In this document: positions 31,188 to 37,669 of the stretch, in pieces
How positions within the stretch are numbered: position 1 is the stretch's first letter
How the letters are laid out: the number at the start of each line of letters is the position of its first letter
Assembly: GCA_001795795.1 (NCBI GenBank)
Contig: MGKV01000014.1
Location: forward strand, 1 to 38,237
Reading direction: 5' to 3'
DNA from: Candidatus Yanofskybacteria bacterium RIFCSPLOWO2_02_FULL_45_18
GTDB taxonomy: Bacteria; Patescibacteriota; Minisyncoccia; 2-02-FULL-40-12; GWA2-44-9
DNA length: 38,237 nucleotides
Translations under genes and position numbers: made by a program
Notes under the pieces: generated by a model
What the model was told of the DNA's origin: nothing
The model's input: only the letters and a program-made list of their open reading frames with translations
Database searches by the model: none

Positions 31188-31217
31188 ATTTTAACAGATT
31201 TTATCAGTTAAAACAAA
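31188..31217 (-). promoter_or_regulatory. promoter of the kinase-like/helicase operon
   Basis: Minus strand TTGTTT (31217-31212), an 18-nt spacer and TAAAAT (31193-31188). The ATG at 31178 is 9 nt after the -10, leaving about 3 nt of leader. Confidence 0.5.
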
Positions 31218-31231
31218 TTAAAAACGGACAG

Positions 31232-31765
31232 TCACATACGAAGACTATCCGAAATAATTCGCTGACCCGTCAGGTGTTTGTAAATATCTTGAACGGTATG
31301 TTTCCGAAGAATTAAAACCGCAAGGACTAATATAATAAGGTTGTAAGCGGCATGGATTAAAATTGGAAGCCAAAGGGACTGATACACTACGCCGACAAAT
31401 GATGCGATAGGTCCCCAGAGGAGAGTAAGACAGAACTGAAGCGGATTTTTGTATAGAAACCAGTGGCACAAGCTGAATAGCAAATTTAAGATTACTGCTA
31501 CTCCCCAAAATCCCAAAGACGGACGGACAAATAGTATAACAAGCGGAGCTCTGAAAATCATTTCTTCCAAAAGCGAAGCATAGAAACAGCACCAAGGTAC
31601 GCAAAGTAGCCAAAATACACGGGACTTATTTGAGACAGTCCATTCCGTAATGTTTCGTCTCGGAATGCAAAAAGCTAAAAACAGGGCTATATAAGTAGAC
31701 AACAAGACCCAAATTCCTGTGATAATCGATATTGTGGGCAGAAAAAAATAAATTCTTTGCAACAA
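31232..31765 (-). CDS. CPBP-family intramembrane metalloprotease (CAAX-like)
   Basis: 177 residues, starting at TTG 31765. Several membrane helices and the three CPBP motifs: EEMIFR (EExxxR), FSLCHW (FxxxH) and HAAYN (HxxxN). These proteases act within membranes; bacterial members are linked to peptide maturation, immunity to bacteriocins or defence. An AAAGGAG Shine-Dalgarno lies 10 nt before the TTG, the strongest ribosome binding site in the window and unlike the local genes, which suggests transfer from another host. It opens the accessory region and has its own extended -10 promoter inside a palindromic region. Confidence 0.82.
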   Translation of the reverse strand: MLQRIYFFLPTISIITGIWVLLSTYIALFLAFCIPRRNITEWTVSNKSRVFWLLCVPWCCFYASLLEEMIFRAPLVILFVRPSLGFWGVAVILNLLFSLCHWFLYKNPLQFCLTLLWGPIASFVGVVYQSLWLPILIHAAYNLIILVLAVLILRKHTVQDIYKHLTGQRIISDSLRM

Positions 31766-31804
31766 TTACAAGCTCCTTTGTAAAGGTTCCTTACTGCGGT
31801 GGTC

Positions 31805-31813
31805 ATTATATCA
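31805..31813 (-). promoter_or_regulatory. extended -10 promoter for the CPBP protease
   Basis: Minus strand TGATATAAT (TGn plus perfect TATAAT at 31810-31805), immediately downstream of the 66-bp palindromic element. Predicted start about 31798, leader about 33 nt with the AAAGGAG motif. Confidence 0.55.
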
Positions 31814-31829
31814 AAAAGTTCGGACTTAC

Positions 31830-31895
31830 TTCCAGCAGAATCCTGACTGACATTCCACGCGCTCCGCGTGTGCCTCATTCGGGATTCTGCTGGAA
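31830..31895. repeat. 66-bp palindromic element
   Basis: TTCCAGCAGAATCC and GGATTCTGCTGGAA are perfect 14-bp complements that enclose a second hairpin, CACGCG-CTC-CGCGTG (31856-31870). Two nested hairpins of this kind look like a REP/MITE-type mobile palindrome. It lies in the 284-bp gap 31766-32049, whose remaining part (31896-32049) shows no gene I trust. Confidence 0.7.
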
Positions 31896-32049
31896 TTGTG
31901 GACTTAACGGGACGATGTTTGACTACATAAAGCATTGGGGAAATGCAGGAATCTCGTTAAAAAGCTACCAACTACTTTCACAAGCTTATAGTCAAATATA
32001 CGCCCAGTAAGTATCAAGGATTGCTATTTGAAAGACAACTTAATATCAG

Positions 32050-32781
32050 TTACAAGAACCAATTCTCCTCAAAAAATCGGGGGTCATAGGTATAATTTTC
32101 GTCAACTGCCACCATATTTACTAAAAAGTGAAGTCCAACACGATTCTCGCCGTGATAGTAAATCAAATCTTTCCAATAATAAGTATCCAAAGAAGCGTTC
32201 TTAAGTTTTCTAAAAACATCACTATACTTACTAAACGTCGGCTCAAAAACCAACTCTGGGGAAATTCTATTTGGGAGTAAAAAGTGTCTATAATAATAAA
32301 CTAGCGCCCGGAATGGTTGTTCAAAGTTTTCAAATACATCTAAAACTATTTGCGTGTTCACATTTAAAAAGTTCCTAAATCTTAACTCTTTTTCACTATT
32401 TCCGTCGTTATATTCTTCTAATGGTTTATTTGTATCAGCATTCTCACGTTTAAATAATACAATTTTTTCAGAATTCTCATTCGCATAATTATCAATGGCT
32501 TTAATGGTTTCTGTTGCATTAGCGGTATAGTAGTTTAAACGAAGACCCCCATTGGGAACATCTGCATCTTTTATGTAGTTAATATAAAAACCTGGAGTTA
32601 TATCTCTAAAATCAGATACTTTGAATAATGGCTTAAGTAATTTTATACAATCAAGATATTTTTCCGGGGTTAAAAGTTGTAAATCTGGTATGCTAAAAAA
32701 TACTCTGCCATTCAAATGTTTTTTCGGAAGATTATACACCCCGTCCACATTGCTTCCTTCAATTTTTTGTATTATATCCAT
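32050..32781 (-). CDS. unknown protein downstream of the restriction-modification genes
   Basis: 243 residues, AT-rich coding, no signal peptide or membrane helix. Sections such as GRVFFSIPDLQLLTPEKYLD, FRNFLNVNTQIVLDVFENFE and ALVYYYRHFLLPNRISPELV suggest a mixed alpha-beta soluble protein rich in Tyr, Phe and Asn. No motif for nuclease, methylase or ATPase was found. It follows the 101-aa gene by 6 nt and ends the operon that begins with the restriction enzyme, so a role linked to that system is possible; nothing in the sequence proves it. Confidence 0.65.
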   Translation of the reverse strand: MDIIQKIEGSNVDGVYNLPKKHLNGRVFFSIPDLQLLTPEKYLDCIKLLKPLFKVSDFRDITPGFYINYIKDADVPNGGLRLNYYTANATETIKAIDNYANENSEKIVLFKRENADTNKPLEEYNDGNSEKELRFRNFLNVNTQIVLDVFENFEQPFRALVYYYRHFLLPNRISPELVFEPTFSKYSDVFRKLKNASLDTYYWKDLIYYHGENRVGLHFLVNMVAVDENYTYDPRFFEENWFL

Positions 32782-32787
32782 TCTAAA

Positions 32788-33093
32788 TTACTTTATGAAA
32801 CCACGCTTAACTGCTTTTTTAATAATTACCATTAAATCATTTTTGGGAATAAGTGGAGCAAATTGACCAAATACCCATCTACCTTTAACAGATGGTTTTT
32901 TGCCTATAATGTAGTAACAGAAGCGATATTCTATTATCCCAGTTTCAAACTTAATTTTTTGTAAATAAAAATACTTTTTTGAGTAAGTTGATTGTCTGTG
33001 TTTCAATTCGTCAATTATCGTAAATCTTAAAACCTTTCCGTCAGGGAACCTTGCCACACCTTTTTTGCCAATGTTGTTTGGGGGATTGTTCAT
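32788..33093 (-). CDS. small unknown protein co-translated with the DNA methyltransferase
   Basis: 101 residues. Starts MNNPPNNIGKKGVARFPDGK; strands FYLQKIKFETGIIEYRFCYY and a basic end VIIKKAVKRGFIK. KGRWVFGQFAPLIPKNDL looks like a conserved core, but I cannot name the family. Its ATG overlaps the methyltransferase stop (ATGA), which implies tightly coupled expression. Small proteins linked to Type II systems can be specificity, control or accessory factors, but no helix-turn-helix is obvious here. Confidence 0.65.
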   Translation of the reverse strand: MNNPPNNIGKKGVARFPDGKVLRFTIIDELKHRQSTYSKKYFYLQKIKFETGIIEYRFCYYIIGKKPSVKGRWVFGQFAPLIPKNDLMVIIKKAVKRGFIK

Positions 33094-34220
33094 AAAATCT
33101 TTACTGGTTTGTGTCTTAAAAATTCGTATTCGCTTTTTGAGAATAAACTACTTGGTAAATCACCTAATCTTTTTTGGGCAACTTTGATTGCTGGTTCTGA
33201 TTGGTCAATACCAATCCAATTGCGGTTAAGTAATTGTGCCGCAACAAGCGTTGTGCCCGAACCGCAAAAACAATCCAAAACTAAGCCACCTTCGTTTGAT
33301 GATGTTTCCACAATTAGTTTTAACATATCCAGGTTTTTCTCTGTTGGATATTGAGGATATTGGGGGTCTTTAAACTCCCAGATATCTTGCATTTTCTTGC
33401 CTTCTTTTTCGTCAAGAAAGATTTTTTTACGTGGCACTCCGTTTGTTGACCACTCTATTAGTTCTTGTTGGTCCCATTGGTCTAAAATTGCTGGGTCGGT
33501 TCTCCAGTGGCGACCTTTGGGTGGTTTCATTCCTTTCCACTCTTTGCTTGTGTTTCCGTTGGAAGTTTCGCCAGGTGCGTGAAGTGGAATTGTGGTATAT
33601 CGTCGCCCATTTTTGTCAAACTTTTTAAATAAGCGCTCTTCATCTTCTTCAGAAAAAGGAATACGTGGGTTATTCCAAATCGGGTTCTCTGATTTTGAAT
33701 AGAATAATATCAAATCCTTGATATTACCATAAGCTTTGCGATGAAAGTTCTTGGGATTACACTTGATACGAGTAATATCATTTCTAAACATATCTCGCCC
33801 AAAAACCTCGTCCATAATAAGTTTTACGTAATGCCCAATCTTATAGTCAATGTGAAGGTAAATAGAACCACGCTCTGACAAAAGTTCACGTAAAAAAAAT
33901 AAGCGTTCTCGTAAAAATTCCAAAAAATCAGCTCCAATCAAAATGTCGCTATACGCAATTGCATCGTTGCTACTACTGCTGATTGTATTTGCACGGTCAT
34001 CGCTAATTTTAAAATGTCCGCTTGTGGCAAATGGGGGGTCAATATAAACCAAGTCAATCTTGCCCGAATAATTATCAAGTAGTGTTTTGAGAGCAGGAAG
34101 GTTATCGGCATAAATTAGTTTGTTTTTTGCTCCTCTGCCAGAGATTACTCTTAATTCTGCTTTTACTGTTTTTTCAAGAATATCTTTCTCGTGTTTCTTG
34201 TTTTCATAAGTAATAAACAT
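33090..34220 (-). CDS. site-specific DNA methyltransferase (beta-class, N6-adenine/N4-cytosine type)
   Basis: 376 residues. Catalytic motif IV is VYIDPPFATSG (DPPF at 61-64) and the SAM-binding motif I is VLDCFCGSGTTLVAAQL (about 314-330), followed by WIGIDQSEPAIKVAQKRL. Motif IV before motif I places it in the beta class. Motif IV of the (N/D/S)PP(F/Y/W) type means an exocyclic amino group, usually adenine N6. The middle region (about 190-290) is the target-recognition part. It lies directly behind the nuclease gene, so both form a Type II-like restriction-modification pair. The target sequence cannot be read from the protein. Confidence 0.92.
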   Translation of the reverse strand: MFITYENKKHEKDILEKTVKAELRVISGRGAKNKLIYADNLPALKTLLDNYSGKIDLVYIDPPFATSGHFKISDDRANTISSSSNDAIAYSDILIGADFLEFLRERLFFLRELLSERGSIYLHIDYKIGHYVKLIMDEVFGRDMFRNDITRIKCNPKNFHRKAYGNIKDLILFYSKSENPIWNNPRIPFSEEDEERLFKKFDKNGRRYTTIPLHAPGETSNGNTSKEWKGMKPPKGRHWRTDPAILDQWDQQELIEWSTNGVPRKKIFLDEKEGKKMQDIWEFKDPQYPQYPTEKNLDMLKLIVETSSNEGGLVLDCFCGSGTTLVAAQLLNRNWIGIDQSEPAIKVAQKRLGDLPSSLFSKSEYEFLRHKPVKIL

Positions 34221-34225
34221 AGTAA

Positions 34226-35008
34226 TTAGATTTGGTATAGAAACTCACGCAAAACAAGTGCGCTCATAATGTTCTCTTTCTTCAATTTACCCGCAATGCT
34301 TTTATACATTTTATTGTTACCTTTGATATAAAGCACCCCATCAAGTATTGCGACAGTTATCGCCTCTATACCTTTCGCCTTTACTGTTGCGATAGCATCG
34401 TTAAATTGTGCATTTTGGTGTCCACCGAAATCAGTCAGAAACTTTGCTTCGCCCATAACGTATTTTCCATTGAAGCGACCAATAAAGTCCAGTCCTTTGT
34501 TGTGTTTGTAGTTCAGATGTTCTTTTGCAAACCTCATCATCTCTGCATCACTTGCATCTAAAATGGTATTTCCTTTTGCTTTTACAAATTCGTCAAGTTT
34601 CACTGGTTCAATTCCTAATGACTTCTTTTTAAGCCAGCGCTTGAAAAGTGGTCCAATCTGTCGGTTTGTTTCTTTTGGTTCAGAACAACGGGCGTAAATC
34701 GTATTAAGTCCCATTTCATATAAGCGACCAGAAAGCCGTGCTACTGTCGCAGGATTTCGCTCTAACGCAGTTTCATCGCGTTTTAAATAGGCAACATAGG
34801 AATCTTTAATTGGGAATAATTCAAACTTTAAAAGATTTTTTAAGAGAGTTATGTTATCACGTTTTCTAAACGCTTTTTCTACGTCTTTCCAAAGTTCCTC
34901 ATTAAGCTCGCGGATTCCTTCGGGAATTGTTGGATATACTTGAAATAAGTCGTCTAGGTAACTTCTTTGGTTCGCGTAGTCAATACTCAATTGTGTCCAG
35001 TAGTTCAT
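34226..35008 (-). CDS. Type II restriction endonuclease candidate (PD-(D/E)XK)
   Basis: 260 residues from ATG 35008 (MNYWTQLSIDYANQRSYLDD); the track's start 13 codons earlier overlaps the promoter area. The nuclease core is visible: D174 in GLDFIGRF, then E187 and K189 in YVMGEAKFL, a D...ExK arrangement, with GGHQNAQFNDAI after it as in many Type II enzymes. N-terminal two thirds are helical. The stop is 5 nt before the methyltransferase start. The order nuclease then methyltransferase is risky for the cell without control, and a palindrome overlaps the promoter region. A Tsp45I-like family is possible, but I could not check. Confidence 0.78.
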   Translation of the reverse strand: MNYWTQLSIDYANQRSYLDDLFQVYPTIPEGIRELNEELWKDVEKAFRKRDNITLLKNLLKFELFPIKDSYVAYLKRDETALERNPATVARLSGRLYEMGLNTIYARCSEPKETNRQIGPLFKRWLKKKSLGIEPVKLDEFVKAKGNTILDASDAEMMRFAKEHLNYKHNKGLDFIGRFNGKYVMGEAKFLTDFGGHQNAQFNDAIATVKAKGIEAITVAILDGVLYIKGNNKMYKSIAGKLKKENIMSALVLREFLYQI

Positions 35009-35027
35009 GGTTTTAATAAAATAAAAA

Positions 35028-35053
35028 GTTAACTTGTATACTAACAAGTTAAC
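35028..35053. promoter_or_regulatory. palindromic operator candidate of the restriction-modification operon
   Basis: GTTAACTTGT and ACAAGTTAAC are perfect 10-bp complements with a 6-nt centre (ATACTA), 20 nt before the nuclease start. On minus the centre supplies a TAGTATAC -10-like stretch, so a dimer bound here would cover the promoter. Type II systems often use such sites for a control protein; no obvious C-protein gene is adjacent. The same GTTAAC core recurs in 37476-37580. Confidence 0.5.
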
Positions 35054-35096
35054 ACATAGCGATATTTTTTCAATTGTGTCTTTTGAGAACTACCTT

Positions 35097-35474
35097 TTAG
35101 GAATGTAACCTAAATGACCTACCTTTTTTCTTGTCATCTTTGTCGTCTTTCGCCCCAACTTCTTCTCGCATTTCTTTTGCCGTTCGTTTTGCCCAGAACA
35201 CATTTACAAAATGCCAAACAAACATAGAAAGAACCGCCATAGCACCTAATGGGGGGTATATCGCTCCTAATACAAAAGTCAGAATCAGCAAAAGAAAGGT
35301 GCCACCAATATAATCAAAGAAGCGGCGTGTTTGGTTTAGGTAAAGCCACCCGAAAGCTCCAAAGAATAACACTAAAATAGCGGCAGTATTAGGATTTTTA
35401 TTCTTTGCCTTGATGCTTGCTCTATATAGTTCTTCCTCTTTAATTTTTTGTTTTTCTGCTTCGGTTAAAGCCAT
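35097..35474 (-). CDS. small membrane protein, TM2-domain-like
   Basis: 125 residues. Charged N-terminus, then three hydrophobic stretches: TAAILVLFFGAFGWLYLNQT, GTFLLLILTFVLGAIYP and LGAMAVLSMFVWHFVNVFW, with RRFFDYIGG between the first two. A glycine-containing first helix followed by FGWLYL is TM2-like. The tail is strongly charged (REEVGAKDDKDDKKKGRS). Its start overlaps the end of the upstream nuclease-like gene by 10 nt. No function can be named; it may be an accessory of the defence region. Confidence 0.65.
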   Translation of the reverse strand: MALTEAEKQKIKEEELYRASIKAKNKNPNTAAILVLFFGAFGWLYLNQTRRFFDYIGGTFLLLILTFVLGAIYPPLGAMAVLSMFVWHFVNVFWAKRTAKEMREEVGAKDDKDDKKKGRSFRLHS

Positions 35475-35923
35475 TGTTTTTTGAAGCTTTTAGCTTGCCC
35501 GCTAATAAGCTCCGTTATTTTTTTATTCCACCGAAACCTATAATTTTTCCTGTTTTTGTAGATGTGCCTTTTCACAAACTGCCTCGGTATTTTAGTTATG
35601 AAAAATGGTTCCAGTGTTTCCTCGCCAAGCAAGACGACAATTAAATAATCAAATTCTCCAAGGTCGTTTCTAAAGTCAAAAGAGGTTGCGCTGTTTTTGC
35701 TTTTAATCACGCGGGTTTTTATTTGATAAGTTCTGCCTTGCAAGTCGGTGGCATCGTAATCTTTGTTAACTAAACTTTTAGCCAAGTTCAATTTGAATTT
35801 TTTAGCCGCAAGCCATTCTCCATAATCGCCGACAATCTCGCCTTGCGTTCTAACAACCCCCAGTTTCTCCAACTGATTTACTGCGGTTAAATACTCTTTT
35901 ATTGCTTCGTGAATTTTTGTCAT
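35465..35923 (-). CDS. PD-(D/E)XK nuclease-like protein behind a structured RNA
   Basis: 152 residues. After a helical start (IHEAIKEYLTAVNQLEKLGV) comes GDYGEWLAAKKF with a conserved-looking Glu, then DYDATDLQGRTYQIKTRV: D followed by a QxK strand, a known variant of the PD-(D/E)XK core. FDYLIVVLLGEETLEPFFIT is a core strand and the C-terminus is basic (KRHIYKNRKNYRFRWNKK). It could be a restriction or homing-type endonuclease, or an RNA/DNA-binding relative. A minus-strand promoter lies about 190 nt upstream and the intervening leader is the pseudoknotted RNA candidate 35943-36090. Confidence 0.65.
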   Translation of the reverse strand: MTKIHEAIKEYLTAVNQLEKLGVVRTQGEIVGDYGEWLAAKKFKLNLAKSLVNKDYDATDLQGRTYQIKTRVIKSKNSATSFDFRNDLGEFDYLIVVLLGEETLEPFFITKIPRQFVKRHIYKNRKNYRFRWNKKITELISGQAKSFKKQWL

Positions 35924-35942
35924 AATTCATTGCAGAACTACA

Positions 35943-36090
35943 AAACCCATCCGCGTGGTAGTGGCTTTCGCCACACATATCGGTTTCCCGATATGACCGG
36001 TTAGGTCCCAACACGAATGGGTTTAGTATACCTAACCGGATTTAATGTCGTGCCCGTTAGTTTACTTGCTAACGAGTTTAGACACCTAAC
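35943..36090 (-). ncRNA. pseudoknotted structured RNA candidate (two GAAA tetraloops)
   Basis: Read on minus: a 6-bp hairpin CGTTAG/CTAACG; stem A CCGGTTAGGT (36039-36030) with ACCTAACCGG (36006-35997); in its loop AAACCCAT (36024-36017), which pairs with ATGGGTTT (35950-35943) beyond stem A, making an H-type pseudoknot; between these, two perfect hairpins, CATATCGG-GAAA-CCGATATG and GTGGC-GAAA-GCCAC. Both loops are GNRA only on this strand. A second GTTAGGT at 36090-36084 could compete for stem A. The element ends 19 nt before the nuclease-like start codon. It may be a leader switch, a ribozyme-like RNA or an independent RNA; I recognise no known class. Confidence 0.7.
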
Positions 36091-36114
36091 TTACCTATTT
36101 TTTATACTGCCTTT

Positions 36115-36143
36115 ATATTACCAAATTGAGCATTAAAAACCAA
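36115..36143 (-). promoter_or_regulatory. promoter for the structured RNA and nuclease-like gene
   Basis: Minus strand TTGGTT (36143-36138), a 17-nt spacer and TAATAT (36120-36115). Transcription would start near 36108, just upstream of the first RNA element, giving a leader of about 185 nt. Confidence 0.5.
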
Positions 36144-36150
36144 TAAAGAG

Positions 36151-36179
36151 TTGCGAATTAGTGCTAAATCGGGTATAAA
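36151..36179 (+). promoter_or_regulatory. promoter for the 160-aa unknown protein
   Basis: TTGCGA (36151-36156), a 17-nt spacer and TATAAA (36174-36179). ATG 36189 lies 9 nt after the -10, so the mRNA is nearly leaderless; the track's GTG at 36180 would precede the transcription start. Confidence 0.55.
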
Positions 36180-36188
36180 GTGGTCATT

Positions 36189-36671
36189 ATGAAAATGAAA
36201 AATGAAAACTTAAACTTGCAAGAAAAAATTGACAAATTGAAAAAGGATACCCCCAAAATGGTTAAACGATTTTTCTTTAAGGAATTAAGGACCCGATATG
36301 GTTATAAACCAGGCACAACTTTGGTGGTAAAAGACCGTGTCAAGTTATCCAAAAATGCCAAGGCATCGTTTGATGATGAACAAGCAAAAATTAGTGTTGG
36401 CAAATACGAAATAGAATTGCCCCCAACAAAAAATGAACATTTTTTATGTAAGGCAATGTTTCTTTATGGAGTCGGTGAAGCAGTTGATTGGTCAATTGTT
36501 TACGAACATATAACCGGATATTACCGAGACCTTTTTGGTAAACCACTCCCAAGCCGCCAAAATTGGCGGATTGTTTATGATACTACGGGTGCTGTAAATA
36601 AACGGTTTCAAGAAAGATTTGGCGAGGACTTATTCGTCTGGCAAGAGAAAACAATAAAACGCCTCCGATAA
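36189..36671 (+). CDS. unknown protein, first gene of the mobile-element-like cassette
   Basis: 160 residues starting MKMKNENLNLQEKIDKLKKD. The N-terminal helix is charged, followed by RFFFKELRTRYGYKPGTTLV, strands (KISVGKYEIELPPTKNE) and helices (FLYGVGEAVDWSIVYEHITG), then a basic end (FVWQEKTIKRLR). The abundance of Lys, Arg and Trp suggests a nucleic-acid-binding protein, but no family is recognised. Its opening codons resemble the AT-rich repeats that encode KLKMKNEKLK in ksgA. It stands alone, followed by a hairpin and a terminator. Confidence 0.6.
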   Translation: MKMKNENLNLQEKIDKLKKDTPKMVKRFFFKELRTRYGYKPGTTLVVKDRVKLSKNAKASFDDEQAKISVGKYEIELPPTKNEHFLCKAMFLYGVGEAVDWSIVYEHITGYYRDLFGKPLPSRQNWRIVYDTTGAVNKRFQERFGEDLFVWQEKTIKRLR

Positions 36672-36683
36672 GATTGCCTCAAC

Positions 36684-36705
36684 GGTGAGTCGTAATTGAC
36701 TCACC
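36684..36705. repeat. inverted repeat GGTGAGTC / GACTCACC
   Basis: Perfect 8-bp arms with a 6-nt loop, 12 nt after the 160-aa gene and just before a terminator. Possibly part of the 3' end of that transcript. Confidence 0.5.
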
Positions 36706-36716
36706 CCATTACGAAG

Positions 36717-36748
36717 TAACCTTGAAATATAGGTTATTTTTATTTTTC
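36717..36748 (+). terminator. intrinsic terminator after the 160-aa gene
   Basis: TAACCT and AGGTTA pair around an 8-nt loop and are followed by TTTTTATTTTTC. The stem is short and AT-rich, so strength is moderate. Confidence 0.6.
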
Positions 36749-36757
36749 AAAAATTAA

Positions 36758-37021
36758 ATGTTTATGAACCAAGAAGTATTAAATGTGAATGACTATTTTA
36801 GGAGCAGTGACCTTTGTTTGGTAACTGTCCTGTCTTTGTTTTTCCCAATAGAGTCCATTGACAAACAACCGTCTGGAAAGGCGTTTCTTTTGTTTAGAAA
36901 AAACAACGAAGGATTTGAAGATATTTTGAAAAAATACTGGGCAAGACAATTATCCATAGAGCCACAACAATTTTTCAGTCAATTGAAGATTATAAAAGCA
37001 AGGATTTACTCGGAAGAATAA
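36758..37021 (+). CDS. DUF5659-like small protein
   Basis: 87 residues (ATG 36764 is an alternative start two codons in). The pattern SSDLCLVTVLSLFFPIESID, then KAFLLFRKNN, then ILKKYWARQLSIEPQQFFSQLKIIKARIY fits DUF5659: a helix, two strands that end in F-F/R, and a final helix with YW and a proline before FF. Such proteins are usually found on mobile elements and phages; their role is unknown. Forms a tight operon with the next two genes (2-nt gaps). Confidence 0.65.
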   Translation: MFMNQEVLNVNDYFRSSDLCLVTVLSLFFPIESIDKQPSGKAFLLFRKNNEGFEDILKKYWARQLSIEPQQFFSQLKIIKARIYSEE

Positions 37022-37023
37022 TT

Positions 37024-37152
37024 ATGAAAAAGGAACAGGATAATAATCAAGAACAGGACGAGAAACTATTAGATTGTTTAGCGAGAGCTTTGATTTTAAT
37101 TGCCAAAGAACTGTTTCAAGAAAAACAAGAGGATGACAACACTAAACACTAA
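37024..37152 (+). CDS. 42-aa small protein
   Basis: MKKEQDNNQEQDEKLLDCLA, then an amphipathic helix (RALILIAKELFQEK) and an acidic end. Below the ORF track cut-off. It lies between two genes with 2-nt gaps on each side, in the same direction, which is the main evidence that it is translated. Possibly a small partner protein; no family recognised. Confidence 0.6.
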   Translation: MKKEQDNNQEQDEKLLDCLARALILIAKELFQEKQEDDNTKH

Positions 37153-37154
37153 CT

Positions 37155-37484
37155 ATGGACATAGAAAAAATTGAAATAAAAGTCAAAATTATTGAGGAAA
37201 AGAAATTAAAAGCGATTATTACCATCAACTTTGGGGATTTTGTGATTAAAGGATTTCGGGTAGCCGAGTCAGAGTATCCCAACGAGCGAGGAGACAAATT
37301 ATGGATTACTCCGCCGTCTTATCGGGACGGTAGTGGTCGTTATCATCCCATATTCTTTATGCCTGATAAGGAATTATGGGAACAGCTAAAAAAGAAGATG
37401 TGGGACGAATACTACCGTCAACTCAACGAATACCATAAAAAGCGATTTGACCTTACAGATGACAATATTCCCATAATTAACTAA
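37155..37484 (+). CDS. SpoVG-like protein
   Basis: 109 residues. KIEIKVKIIEEKKLKAIITI, then FGDFVIKGFRVAE, LWITPPSYRDGSGRYHPIFF and a helix ELWEQLKKKMWDEYYRQL follow the SpoVG plan: beta hairpin with K-L-K-A, then F-V-I-K-G, a P-S loop and a last helix. SpoVG proteins bind DNA or RNA and regulate gene expression; copies also occur on mobile elements. The C-terminal 20 residues extend past the typical core. Third gene of the cassette; its end overlaps the first RTTAAC motif of the repeat cluster. Confidence 0.6.
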   Translation: MDIEKIEIKVKIIEEKKLKAIITINFGDFVIKGFRVAESEYPNERGDKLWITPPSYRDGSGRYHPIFFMPDKELWEQLKKKMWDEYYRQLNEYHKKRFDLTDDNIPIIN

Positions 37485-37580
37485 TAATAATTAACAATAG
37501 TAGTTAACAATATAGAATAACATAGTGATAATTAACTATTATTTAACCATATAGTTTTCCTATAAGGTGTAACAGTTAAC
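37476..37580. repeat. cluster of RTTAAC motifs (iteron- or operator-like)
   Basis: RTTAAC occurs at 37476, 37490, 37503, 37531 and 37575 (plus one TTTAAC at 37542), mostly followed by WAT. Successive distances are 14, 13, 28 and 44, close to multiples of 14 except the last. It fills the 185-bp gap 37485-37669 upstream of the last gene. A regulator-binding array or a plasmid-type origin are both possible. Confidence 0.5.
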
Positions 37581-37659
37581 TATTACTAAATTCCGATGTA
37601 TTAAAACAGTCAATAGCAGACAGGATTAAAAAGCGAACGAAAAAGTTAAAAAATTGAGG

Positions 37660-37665
37660 TATAAT
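37660..37665 (+). promoter_or_regulatory. -10 element of the last gene
   Basis: TATAAT at 37660-37665; the ATG follows at 37670, and a second in-frame ATG at 37673 would coincide with the expected transcription start (leaderless). The -35 is not clear. Confidence 0.5.
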
Positions 37666-37669
37666 TAAA

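Noticed and set aside
31732-32010. 92-aa plus-strand ORF in the gap before the CPBP gene
   Set aside because: A large part is simply the translated palindrome (SSRIL…SGFCWN), the start lies inside the CPBP gene, and no family is recognised.
35943-36090. Integron attC or IS200/IS605 end as explanation for the hairpins
   Set aside because: No integrase or TnpA/TnpB gene nearby, and GNRA loops plus the pseudoknot on one strand point to RNA rather than single-stranded DNA recombination. Not excluded formally.
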